A stretch of DNA of 64,000 bases, from contig NZ_PTIX01000009.1 of the NCBI RefSeq assembly GCF_002934265.1, positions 248,001-312,000 on the forward strand, given 5' to 3'. This document shows, in pieces, positions 17,120 through 24,330 of this stretch; the stretch's first letter is position 1; each line of letters starts with the position of its first letter. This DNA is from Actinokineospora auranticolor. Lineage in GTDB: Bacteria; Actinomycetota; Actinomycetes; Mycobacteriales; Pseudonocardiaceae. Below the pieces are notes generated by a model that saw only the letters and a list, made by a program, of their open reading frames with translations, searched no databases and was not told where the DNA came from. Both the position numbers and the translations under genes were made by a program.

Positions 17120-18288
17120 GTGCGGCGGTCGCCGCCGAGGCCACCCGGGTCCGACGCCAGCACGGTGAAGGTCGGCGGGTCGGCGGCGTCGTCGACCCGC
17201 TCCAGGGTCAGCTGCACGCCGAGGAACAGCGTGGACGCGCGGGCCCGGTCGCGTTCGCAGGTGACGTCGCCGAGCGCGTCGACGTCGCTGACGTTGACCG
17301 CGTCGACGAAGGCGCGGGCGGCGGACGTCGGGTCCGAAGTCGACTTCCCGCCGACGAGGGTGAACGCGGCCACCGCGGCGCCGACCACGACGACCGAGAC
17401 GCCGCCGATGAGCAGCATCCGGCCGCGGTCGGGCGCGGAACCCGGGTCGCGCTGGGGTTTCGGCGCGGCCGCCGGTCGCGGGGTGGCGGTCTGTGCGGCC
17501 CGCGAACGGCCGGGCTTGGCCGGGGCGGACTCTCCGGACCAGGTCGCCTCGGGCGGCGGCACGCGGCGCTCGCTGAACTCGCGGCCCTCGTGCCGGACCA
17601 GCGTCGTCCAGGCCATGCCGTCCCAGTAGCGCTTCTCCACCCGCCGCTCGGGGTCGGGCTGCCAGCCGGGGGCCAGCACCTTCTCGATCTCCGTCGCGAC
17701 CGGCGCGGGCAGGTCGGGCCGGGTCCGCATGCGGACCAGCAGGCTCCAGGCCGCGGCCCGCTCGCCCTCGTCGCGCAGCCGTAATCGCAGCTGCCGCAGC
17801 AGTTCCCGGGACTCCTCCGGCGCCAGCTCCGGCTCTTCCAGGCGCTCGCGCAGCTGCTCGATGTAGGGCACCACGGGCTGCGGCGGCAGCGGCTCCGGCA
17901 GCGGCGGGGCGGCGGGCAGCTTGAGCAGCACGCCGCGCAACTGGGGAATTCGCTCCGTAATGGACAGTCCACCGGGGGTGAACACCGGCGCGGACGCCAG
18001 CTCGGCGGGCAGCGCCACGTCCGCCGCGGAGATCACCAGCACCGGGCGGTCCAGCGACGCCGCGTACTTGGCCGTGGCCACGCAGCCCGGGGAGCGCATG
18101 GCCGCCGGGGAGGCGACCAGCACGAACACGTCGCAGCGCTGCACGCGCTGGAGCACCGTCTCCCACCAGCGCGCGCCGTTGGGCTCACCGCGGTCGAGCG
18201 CGACCTGCCTGCCCAACTGGGCCAGGTCGGCGCGCAGCGCGGCGGCGGCGTCCCGGTCGGACGGTGCGTGACTGACGAACACCTGCAT
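17071..18288 (-). CDS. TIR-DUF2510 membrane protein A (probable catalytically dead TIR)
   Basis: 405 aa. Residues 1-125 form a TIR domain (MQVFVSHAPSDRD, then WWETVLQRVQRCDVFVLVAS). A helical region and a short DUF2510 tryptophan motif follow (APGWQPD, YWDGMAWTT, ~208-232), then a basic Ala/Pro linker, one transmembrane helix (~293-316) and an extracytoplasmic ~85-aa domain with paired Cys. In NADase TIRs a Glu follows the S-x5-S-x2-C element; here SPAAMRSPGCVATAK has Thr at that place, so NAD+ cleavage is unlikely. It is the second gene of a two-gene operon (31-nt gap) with RBS GGAG at 8 nt. Confidence 0.8.
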   Translation of the reverse strand: MQVFVSHAPSDRDAAAALRADLAQLGRQVALDRGEPNGARWWETVLQRVQRCDVFVLVASPAAMRSPGCVATAKYAASLDRPVLVISAADVALPAELASAPVFTPGGLSITERIPQLRGVLLKLPAAPPLPEPLPPQPVVPYIEQLRERLEEPELAPEESRELLRQLRLRLRDEGERAAAWSLLVRMRTRPDLPAPVATEIEKVLAPGWQPDPERRVEKRYWDGMAWTTLVRHEGREFSERRVPPPEATWSGESAPAKPGRSRAAQTATPRPAAAPKPQRDPGSAPDRGRMLLIGGVSVVVVGAAVAAFTLVGGKSTSDPTSAARAFVDAVNVSDVDALGDVTCERDRARASTLFLGVQLTLERVDDAADPPTFTVLASDPGGLGGDRRTYSLVKESGSWLVCRG

Positions 18289-18319
18289 CTTGAAATCTCC
18301 GGCGATTCAGGGCGATCAG

Positions 18320-19603
18320 TCAGCGTCCCGACAGCGCACGGCTGATATCGCACACTCGCCACTCACCGTTCTCCTCGATGAGCGGGATCCTCAACCGCAC
18401 CGAGGTTGCCCCGACGGTGCGTGTGGCGAGAACGGTGAAACGGGGATCGGACCCGGTTACGCTCACGCTCTCGAGCGTAACGTTAGCCGCGTCGAGGAAC
18501 GCCGTATACAGGTGGGCGTTGTCTTCGCGGTCCTTAGCGCACACGAACTGCTGCATCGCGTTGGCGTCGTGGGTGTTGACCGCGTCGACGAAGTTGCGCG
18601 CGACCTGCGTACCAGCCGCTTCGTCCGGTCCGGACTCCAGCAGGAACGCCCCGGCGGCGGCCGCGCCACCCGCGACGACGACGGCCGCGGCCGAGCCGAT
18701 GAGGATCACCTTCCGCCGCTTGGACATCGGCGTCCGCCGCCGGTGGTCGACCGGTTTCGCGGATTCACGTTCCCGTTTGGCCGGTTCCCGCTTGGCGGCC
18801 GGGGTCTCCTCGACGACGCGGGGTAACGGGCCGGTGCTCGTGGTGAGGTGCGCGTGCGCGCGCGGGGGCTGGTTGCGGTCGTTGAACTCGCGGCCCTGCT
18901 GGCGCACGAGCGTCGTCCAGCTCTGCCCGTCCCAGTAGCGGCCCTCGAACCGCTCGCGCGGGTCGGGCTGCCACCCCGGCGCCAGGATCCGCTCGACGGC
19001 GTCGGCGACCGGGCGGCTCAGCTCGGCCCGGCCGCGCAGCCGCACCAGCAGGTCCCACACCTCGGCGCGCTCGTCCGGGTTGGCCATCCGCTTGCGCAGC
19101 TGGGTCAGCAGTTCCACCTGGGCCCGGTCATCGAGCTCGGGGGCGTCGATGCGGGCGAGGTAGGCGTTGAGGTAGGAGGTGGGGATCTCGGGCTCCTGGG
19201 GCAGGCGCAGCGGCAGCGGCCGGGCGGCGGGCAGGGCGCTGAGCGCCTTGCGCAGCACGATCACGCTCTGCTCGGTGCGGTGGACGTAGTCGACCGGCGG
19301 GTCGAGGCCGTCGGGGATCACGCCCCGGCCGACGGGCCGCACGAGCACGGGCAGGATCGGCCTGCGCAGTGCGCGCGCGTAGTGCAGTTCCGAGAGGCAG
19401 GCCCGGGAGCGCACCGAGTCGGGTGAGACGGCGAACGCGAAGACCGCGCACCCACGCACGTGGCTGAGCACGTCACCCCACCAGTCCTGCCCACCGTGGC
19501 TCTCCCGGTCGTACCACACCCGATTGCCGAACCGCTCGAAGTCGGAGCGCAGCGTGGAGATCGACGCCTGGTCGCGGCGGGCGTAACTGATGAATACGTG
19601 CAT
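18320..19603 (-). CDS. TIR-DUF2510 membrane protein B (Glu retained)
   Basis: 427 aa paralogue of the downstream gene with the same order: TIR (MHVFISYARRDQ, residues 1-~130), helical spacer, DUF2510 motif (APGWQPD, YWDGQSWTT), long charged linker, one transmembrane helix (~305-330) and a C-terminal NTF2-like domain (FVDAVNTHDANAMQQFVC). The TIR retains the putative catalytic Glu in SRACLSELHYA. ATG at 19603 preceded by GAGAAG is preferred to a GTG two codons upstream. The pair may sense envelope or cytoplasmic stress through the outer domain (inference). Confidence 0.8.
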   Translation of the reverse strand: MHVFISYARRDQASISTLRSDFERFGNRVWYDRESHGGQDWWGDVLSHVRGCAVFAFAVSPDSVRSRACLSELHYARALRRPILPVLVRPVGRGVIPDGLDPPVDYVHRTEQSVIVLRKALSALPAARPLPLRLPQEPEIPTSYLNAYLARIDAPELDDRAQVELLTQLRKRMANPDERAEVWDLLVRLRGRAELSRPVADAVERILAPGWQPDPRERFEGRYWDGQSWTTLVRQQGREFNDRNQPPRAHAHLTTSTGPLPRVVEETPAAKREPAKRERESAKPVDHRRRTPMSKRRKVILIGSAAAVVVAGGAAAAGAFLLESGPDEAAGTQVARNFVDAVNTHDANAMQQFVCAKDREDNAHLYTAFLDAANVTLESVSVTGSDPRFTVLATRTVGATSVRLRIPLIEENGEWRVCDISRALSGR

Positions 19604-19923
19604 CCGCACTTCTCACGTTCACGGTCCGTAGTTCGCGGGTGCACGCACGTTATGTTGGCGATCGCGGGAACGACAGGGACCAACGGCCCTAGTGGGCGGA
19701 TTGGGAGCGCGCCCCGTATCCGGAAGATCGCAGGCCGGAGGCGATGTGTGGCACATGATGGCAACTCACGAGTGGATCTTGGATCGGGTCGGTGATTGAC
19801 GGCCCCCACGGCACCCGGGTGATCACATTGGGTAATGGAGATCTTGTCCCGCGGCCCGCGCCGAGTCCGGAAATCGCGCATCACGCCGTCCCGGGCGGGC
19901 GCGGGCGCCGGGATCGGTCCACC
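19604..19923. other. Divergent spacer upstream of TIR operon
   Basis: 320 bp with no convincing gene. It should hold the promoters of the TIR operon (minus) and of the 19924 gene (plus). The perfect inverted repeat ATGTG-TGG-CACAT at 19744-19756 resembles an operator half-site pair. Confidence 0.45.
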
Positions 19924-20154
19924 ATGGGCGGCGTGGCAGAGGCGGATCCGGTGGCGGCGCTGCGGGCGGAGTTCCGCTCGGAGCTGCCCAGCGCCGTGGA
20001 GGACATGGCCGAGCGGGACGTCCGCGACCTGGCGGCGGCGCTGCGCGCGGCCCGCAAGCGGCAGGGCAGGCACCTGACCGAGGCCACGGACGCCTCCGTC
20101 GCCCAGATCCCCGCCCTGCTCCGCCCCCTGGTGCGTCGGGCGATCGGCCGGTGA
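19924..20154 (+). CDS. Small hypothetical protein
   Basis: 76 aa, Ala/Arg-rich and helical (MGGVAEADPVAALRAEF, then VEDMAERDVRDLAAALRAAR). I do not recognise it. A GTG at 19933 is an equally possible start. It overlaps the next gene by 4 nt (GTGA), so the two form a unit, and it may be the regulatory or adaptor part of it. Confidence 0.6.
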   Translation: MGGVAEADPVAALRAEFRSELPSAVEDMAERDVRDLAAALRAARKRQGRHLTEATDASVAQIPALLRPLVRRAIGR

Positions 20155-20939
20155 CGGGCACCCGAGCGGAGATCGCCAAGCTGGCCCGCCTCCTCGGCGA
20201 CCCCCCGGAGCGCTTCGCCTACCTGGCCGCCCTCCCGGCCGCGGACGTGCGCGTGGTCCGCGAACGCGCCACGGACGTCCTCTTCGGCGCGAACCGCCAG
20301 GTCTTCGACCGCATCGCCGCCGCGAGCCGACTCGTCCCGTCCGCCATCACCGCCGCGATCGCCCAGCGCACGTTCGGGCCGCTCCTGTCCGCCCGGGTGG
20401 CAGGCGCGCTGGAGCCTTCGCGCGCCGTGGACCTGGCGGGTCGACTCCCGGTGCCGTTCCTCGCCGACGTGGCCGCCGAACTGGACCCGCGCCGCATCGC
20501 CGACGTCCTCGCCCTACTCCCCGTCGAGCGGGTCCTGGCTGTCGGCAAGGAACTCCTCCGCCGCCGCGACCACATCACCATGGGCCGTTTCGTGGCGGAC
20601 CTACCGGCACCCACCCTCCGGGCCACGATCACCATCCTCAATGAGGAATCCCTCCTGCGGACGGCGGTCTACTCGGAGTCGGTCGACCGGTTCCCGGTCC
20701 TGTTCGCACTCCTCCCGGACGAGCGCCTGCCCGCTGTCGCCCACACCCTCGCCGCGGCCGACGCGGAGTTCGCGGAGGACGTCTACCCGCTCCTCCCCCA
20801 CCTCGACCCGACAGCTCTGACCCGCCTGGCCGCCGCCGTCCGCACCCTCCCCGCGGCCGAGCGCACCGACTTCGCCGCCCTCGCCGAGACCACCGGCGTC
20901 CTGGACCGACTGGGCTCCCTCGCCGAGGTGCTGTCCTGA
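20151..20939 (+). CDS. Hypothetical all-helical repeat protein
   Basis: 262 aa, with no signal peptide or membrane segment. It is built of repeated ~25-30-residue helical units of the type LDPRRIADVLALLPVERVLAVGKEL and LPAPTLRATITIL, recalling HEAT-like or MgtE-N-type superhelices. I do not recognise a family. It is translationally coupled to the 76-aa gene before it and followed by the PadR operon with its own promoter. Confidence 0.6.
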   Translation: MTGTRAEIAKLARLLGDPPERFAYLAALPAADVRVVRERATDVLFGANRQVFDRIAAASRLVPSAITAAIAQRTFGPLLSARVAGALEPSRAVDLAGRLPVPFLADVAAELDPRRIADVLALLPVERVLAVGKELLRRRDHITMGRFVADLPAPTLRATITILNEESLLRTAVYSESVDRFPVLFALLPDERLPAVAHTLAAADAEFAEDVYPLLPHLDPTALTRLAAAVRTLPAAERTDFAALAETTGVLDRLGSLAEVLS

Positions 20940-20951
20940 CCCTGGACACCA

Positions 20952-21005
20952 CCCCACTACTCGGTGATACCGTGTAGCAGTACTCGGTGGCACGTACTAG
21001 TGGGG
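20952..21005 (+). promoter_or_regulatory. Operator/promoter region of the PadR operon
   Basis: Two direct copies of TACTCGGTG (20958-20966 and 20981-20989, 23 bp apart) sit between inverted copies CCCCACTA (20952-20959) and TAGTGGGG (20998-21005). The GTG start is only 5 nt downstream, so the transcript may be leaderless and autorepressed by the PadR protein. Confidence 0.5.
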
Positions 21006-21009
21006 TGCG

Positions 21010-21336
21010 GTGGACGACCTGACGGAGATGTTGAAGGGCACCCTCGAGGGCTGCGTGCTGGAGATCATCGGCAGCGAGGAGACCTACGGGTACGCCATCA
21101 CGCGCCGGTTGAACGAACTCGGCTTCGCCGACGTCATCGAGGGCACGGTCTACACCATCCTGCTGCGCCTGGAGCGCGGCGACCTGGTGCGGGTGACGAA
21201 AAGACCGTCGGAGAAGGGCCCGCCGCGCAAGTTCTACGCGCTCAACGCGGCGGGCCGCGCGGAGCTGGCGGCGTTCTGGGCGAAGTGGGAGTACCTGTCG
21301 TCGCGGATCGACAGCCTCAGGGAGAGCGGGAAATGA
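21010..21336 (+). CDS. PadR-family transcriptional regulator
   Basis: 108 aa winged-helix regulator of the short PadR class (PadR-s2): N-terminal helices, recognition helix in YGYAITRRLNELGF and EGTVYTILLRLERGDL, then the wing (RPSEKGPPRKFYALNAAG) and a C-terminal dimerisation helix. GTG start without an obvious RBS. Its stop overlaps the next ATG (ATGA). PadR followed by one or two DUF1048 genes is a recurrent Gram-positive operon type; the regulator probably controls its own operon through the repeats at 20952-21005. Confidence 0.9.
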   Translation: MDDLTEMLKGTLEGCVLEIIGSEETYGYAITRRLNELGFADVIEGTVYTILLRLERGDLVRVTKRPSEKGPPRKFYALNAAGRAELAAFWAKWEYLSSRIDSLRESGK

Positions 21337-21689
21337 CCTTCTGGCAGACCATCACCGGCAGCGACCTCACCCGCGAGTGGAAGGCGTTCGAGGCGCGGGC
21401 CGCCGCGCTGCCCGCCGACCACCGGGCGGCGTGGGCGCGGATCAAGGCGTACCTCGGCACCCGATCGGACTTCACGGGCCGCAACCTGGTGCCGATCCTC
21501 GACAGCGCCCTGATCCTGCTGGAGGAGACGGCGGCGGACGGCCAGTCCAGCCACGACGTGCTGGGCGAGGACATCGAGGGCTTCTGCGCGGAGTTGGCGG
21601 GCGGGGAGGGGGCGCGCGACTACCGCGACCGGGCGCGCGACCGGTTGAACGGCAGCGTCGCGCGGAAACTGGGCAGGCTGGGAGGCTGA
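21333..21689 (+). CDS. DUF1048 family protein
   Basis: 118 aa, soluble and helical (REWKAFEARAAALPADHRAAW, then ALILLEETAADG, then LGEDIEGFCAELAGG). The last motif, a helix followed by D-I/V-x-x-F-C-x-E-L, is shared with the next gene and typical of DUF1048. Function is unknown; members occur behind PadR regulators. The ATG overlaps the PadR stop. Confidence 0.82.
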   Translation: MTFWQTITGSDLTREWKAFEARAAALPADHRAAWARIKAYLGTRSDFTGRNLVPILDSALILLEETAADGQSSHDVLGEDIEGFCAELAGGEGARDYRDRARDRLNGSVARKLGRLGG

Positions 21690-21690
21690 C

Positions 21691-21969
21691 ATGGGGATTC
21701 GGGGCATCATCGAGGGCAAGCGGCAGTGGCGGGCGCACGTGGCGCGGGTGCGGGCGCTGCCGCCGGACTACCGGATCGTCTACGAGGAGATCGAGAAGTA
21801 CCTGTTCCGGGTCGGACCGATCGACCCGCGCGACGGGCAGCCGCTCTCGGGGGTCCTCGACTTCTTCGAGGAGAGCGCCGCGACCGGGAAAGGCGTGCTG
21901 GAGGTCATCGGCCACGACGTCGCCAAGTTCTGCGACGAGCTGGCAGGCTCCCGCACAGCCGAGCACTAG
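21691..21969 (+). CDS. DUF1048 family protein (paralogue)
   Basis: 92 aa, a shorter paralogue of the preceding protein: RIVYEEIEKYLFRVGP, GVLDFFEESAATGKGVLEV, and DVAKFCDELAGS. It begins one base after the previous stop, with GGGAGG upstream. The two DUF1048 proteins may form a heteromer (inference). A strong hairpin at 21988-22020 ends the operon. Confidence 0.85.
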   Translation: MGIRGIIEGKRQWRAHVARVRALPPDYRIVYEEIEKYLFRVGPIDPRDGQPLSGVLDFFEESAATGKGVLEVIGHDVAKFCDELAGSRTAEH

Positions 21970-21987
21970 CTCATTTTCGCGACCCCG

Positions 21988-22020
21988 CGCTGGAGCGCGC
22001 CCGAACGGCGCGCTCCAGCG
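21988..22020. terminator. Terminator of the PadR/DUF1048 operon
   Basis: CGCTGGAGCGCGCC and GGCGCGCTCCAGCG form a 13-14-bp stem around a short loop, 19 nt after the last stop. It can serve the convergent small gene at 22031-22207 as well. Confidence 0.75.
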
Positions 22021-22030
22021 GGTCGACTCC

Positions 22031-22207
22031 TCAGTCGGTGCAGTCGATGTACTGGAGCGGTTCGAAACCGACGACCTCGTACTTGCCCGCGTCGAAGTCG
22101 CATGTCCAGTAGGCGGTGGTGAACAGGCCGTCCGTCTGGTCGGCCTGATAGGTGTTCGCTTTTGCGAGCCACTGCCGGTTACGGAGAGATCCTTTCTTGT
22201 GGCGCAT
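22031..22207 (-). CDS. Small 58-aa hypothetical protein
   Basis: An ATG at 22207 opens a 58-codon frame beginning MRHKKGSLRNRQWLAK and ending FEPLQYIDCTD. GGAG is located 8 nt upstream. The composition is balanced (Tyr, Trp, Phe, Asp), quite unlike spurious frames in this genome. There is no signal peptide; two Cys are in the C-terminal half (YWTCDFDAG, IDCTD). I do not recognise it. It ends tail to tail with the DUF1048 operon. Confidence 0.5.
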   Translation of the reverse strand: MRHKKGSLRNRQWLAKANTYQADQTDGLFTTAYWTCDFDAGKYEVVGFEPLQYIDCTD

Positions 22208-22334
22208 TTACGCAGGCTCCACGCGAATTCGATCGTTGCCCTCTTCGCGCGGGCGGGTCAACCACCCGCACCGAGCTGTCACCCATCGAGAACCGAACCC
22301 GTCCGCACGCGAACCACTCGTACGCGAGGATTTC

Positions 22335-22994
22335 CTACCAGGGAACGGTCTCGCCGTGGAGGTTGAGGAATCGCAGCCCCAGCGCCCCTTTCCGCGCCTC
22401 CAGGACATCAACAATCGCCGGAACGCTGTCCCGGGGCTCCAGGGACGCGCCCGGCCCGCCCAGCGCGGTCCGGTTGTGACCGGGGTCGATCAGCAGCTTC
22501 GTCTGCCCGTCCCCCGCGTGCCGCGTGGCGTAGCTGCGCATCAGCTGGTTCAGCGCCGCCTTGCTCGCCTTGTACAGCTCGTACCCCGGCTCCACGTTCA
22601 GCGACACGCTGCCCTGGTCCGACGACATCACCGCCACCGTCCCGCCGGGCACCACCAGATCCCGGAACGCCTCCAGCACCCGCAGCGGACTCAGCGCGTT
22701 CGTCACCATCACCTCCGTGAACACCTCCTCGGACACCTCGGAGATCGGCACGTCCCCCCGGTCAATCGCCGCGTTCACGAACACCAGGTCCAACCGCCGC
22801 CCCGCCAACCGCGCCCGTAACCCGGCCACCTCACCCGCACTCGTCATCTCCAGCGACTCGACCTCAACCCCCACCAACCCCTCATCGCTCCCGCGCGTCG
22901 TCGCGATCACCCGCCACCCCCGCCGCGCCAACTCCCCCGCGAGCACGAACCCCAGCCCACGGGACGCCCCCACGACCAACGCGACCCGTTCCAC
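22335..22994 (-). CDS. Short-chain dehydrogenase/reductase (SDR)
   Basis: 219 aa Rossmann-fold oxidoreductase. The cofactor motif is VVGASRGLGFVLAGELARRG (TGxxxGxG type with Ala for Thr-Gly), the NNAG-equivalent is VNAAIDRGD, and the catalytic Tyr-Lys is in ELYKASKAALNQL (YxxxK as Y-K-A-S-K). Arg following the first strand (ATTRGS) suggests NADP(H). It is divergent from a TetR gene with an operator-like palindrome between them, so TetR probably represses it. Confidence 0.88.
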   Translation of the reverse strand: MERVALVVGASRGLGFVLAGELARRGWRVIATTRGSDEGLVGVEVESLEMTSAGEVAGLRARLAGRRLDLVFVNAAIDRGDVPISEVSEEVFTEVMVTNALSPLRVLEAFRDLVVPGGTVAVMSSDQGSVSLNVEPGYELYKASKAALNQLMRSYATRHAGDGQTKLLIDPGHNRTALGGPGASLEPRDSVPAIVDVLEARKGALGLRFLNLHGETVPW

Positions 22995-23010
22995 ACGACC
23001 ACCCCTTGAA

Positions 23011-23030
23011 TAGACGAGACGTTGCGTCTA
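23011..23030. promoter_or_regulatory. TetR operator palindrome
   Basis: TAGACG-N8-CGTCTA lies midway between the divergent SDR and TetR starts. TetR proteins next to a divergent target usually bind such a site. Confidence 0.6.
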
Positions 23031-23055
23031 GACAGTACCCCACTACGCTGTCGGC

Positions 23056-23631
23056 ATGCCCCCGAGGACCCGCTCCGGCAACCGCCGCGACGAGACCGCC
23101 CGGCTCGACGTCCTGCACGCCGCCGACGACCTCCTCGTCGAGCACGGCTTCGGCGGGCTCACCGTCGAGGCGATCGCGAAGCGGGCGGGGGTGGCCAAGC
23201 AGACGATCTACCGGTGGTGGCCGTCGAAGGTCGACATCCTCCTGGACACCCTCATCGAGGACACGGAGAAGCGCCTCCCGATCCCCACCGACCCCCCGAC
23301 CGCGGACACCATCCGCGAATACCTGCGCGCCTACGCCCGTTTCGTCACGGAAGACCCGGCGGGCAAGGTCCTCCTGACCCTCATCGCCGAGTCACAGCAC
23401 AACCCGGCGACGGCGAAGACCTTCCACGAGCGCTACCTCGGCCCGCGCCGCGAACAGGAACGCGCCATGATCACCGCCGCCACCGACGCGGGCGAGATCA
23501 CCCCGAAACTCCCCCCGGACGCCACTTTGGACGTCCTCCTCGGCCCCATCGTCTACTGCGCCCTGACCAACTCGCCCATCCCCCGAACCCTCGCGAACAC
23601 TCTCATCGGGGAACTGCTCGGCCCCCGCTGA
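23056..23631 (+). CDS. TetR-family transcriptional regulator
   Basis: 191 aa. Residues ~12-60 form the TetR HTH (LDVLHAADDLLVEHGFGGLT, then AIAKRAGVAKQTIYRWWPSK). The rest is a helical ligand-binding domain of the TetR_C_16-like kind (YLRAYARFVTEDPAGKVLLTL, AESQHNP). ATG at 23056 follows the operator palindrome by 25 nt, giving a short leader. It is probably an autoregulator and repressor of the divergent SDR. Confidence 0.9.
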   Translation: MPPRTRSGNRRDETARLDVLHAADDLLVEHGFGGLTVEAIAKRAGVAKQTIYRWWPSKVDILLDTLIEDTEKRLPIPTDPPTADTIREYLRAYARFVTEDPAGKVLLTLIAESQHNPATAKTFHERYLGPRREQERAMITAATDAGEITPKLPPDATLDVLLGPIVYCALTNSPIPRTLANTLIGELLGPR

Positions 23632-23943
23632 CCCCGCGAACCACCCGCCCTCATGGGAACCGCCGACGCCCGCGGAGAGCCTGGTCGTCGAGAGGCGGAG
23701 GCACACCTCGATCACCTCGACGTGACCGCTCCACTCGTCACGAGGGCGAGAGTCCAACAACCTGACAACAGGGCCACGAGCACGAGCCGGGTAACCGCCG
23801 CTACGGTCCGACACCACCTGAGCGAATACCCGCAGGTCGACCATCGCCGATTGTCATGTCCGCCACACGACAAGCTCGCCGCCAATACGTCGACAGAAAG
23901 CAGCTATCACACCTCTTGCTCGCACACAATCAAAACCATCTTC

Positions 23944-23971
23944 CAAACGTCCACTCAACAATAGACGTTTG
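23944..23971 (+). terminator. Hairpin in the TetR downstream region
   Basis: CAAACGTC / GACGTTTG (8 bp, 12-nt loop), extended by CCATC/GATGG with bulges. The gap from 23632 to 24021 otherwise shows nothing recognisable; it is less G+C-rich than its surroundings. Confidence 0.4.
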
Positions 23972-24087
23972 ATGGATTGGAGGATCGGAACCGACCAAAG
24001 CGCATAGCTTTGCACATCACCTAATCGGACGATTGGGCCTCCTTACCCGGCGCGGGGGTCCGTCTGGCCCGTGTCGTCCTCCGGCCC

Positions 24088-24330
24088 AATGCCACTAACT
24101 TACGGAGCATCGTTGCAGGTCAACGGCATCTTGAGGGGTGCCGTGCGAGAGGCAGGCGGCACGTGCGACGACGCCCTGCGGCACACCATAGTTCCATGGC
24201 CCGCATTGGGGCATCGAGCGAACACGCAACCCACTGTCGCAAGTGGACTTGATCCGAGTGTTCCAGAGGTCGATCGCCAATCGCTTAGACCGATACTGGC
24301 CAGCGAAAACGCGCTAAGTTAGTGGCATTG
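24088..24330. mobile_element. MITE-like insertion, about 243 bp, with 12-bp target duplication
   Basis: AATGCCACTAACTTA (24088-24102) and TAAGTTAGTGGCATT (24315-24329) are perfect 15-bp terminal inverted repeats. The element is flanked by direct repeats GTCCTCCGGCCC at 24076-24087 and 24331-24342. Ends and 12-bp duplication fit the IS4/IS231 group, but there is no room for a transposase, so it is non-autonomous. It lies in the 3' end of the membrane protein gene on the minus strand: the current stop codon TAA comes from the element, and removing the insert restores an open frame of about 18 further codons ending at TAG near 24022. Confidence 0.85.
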
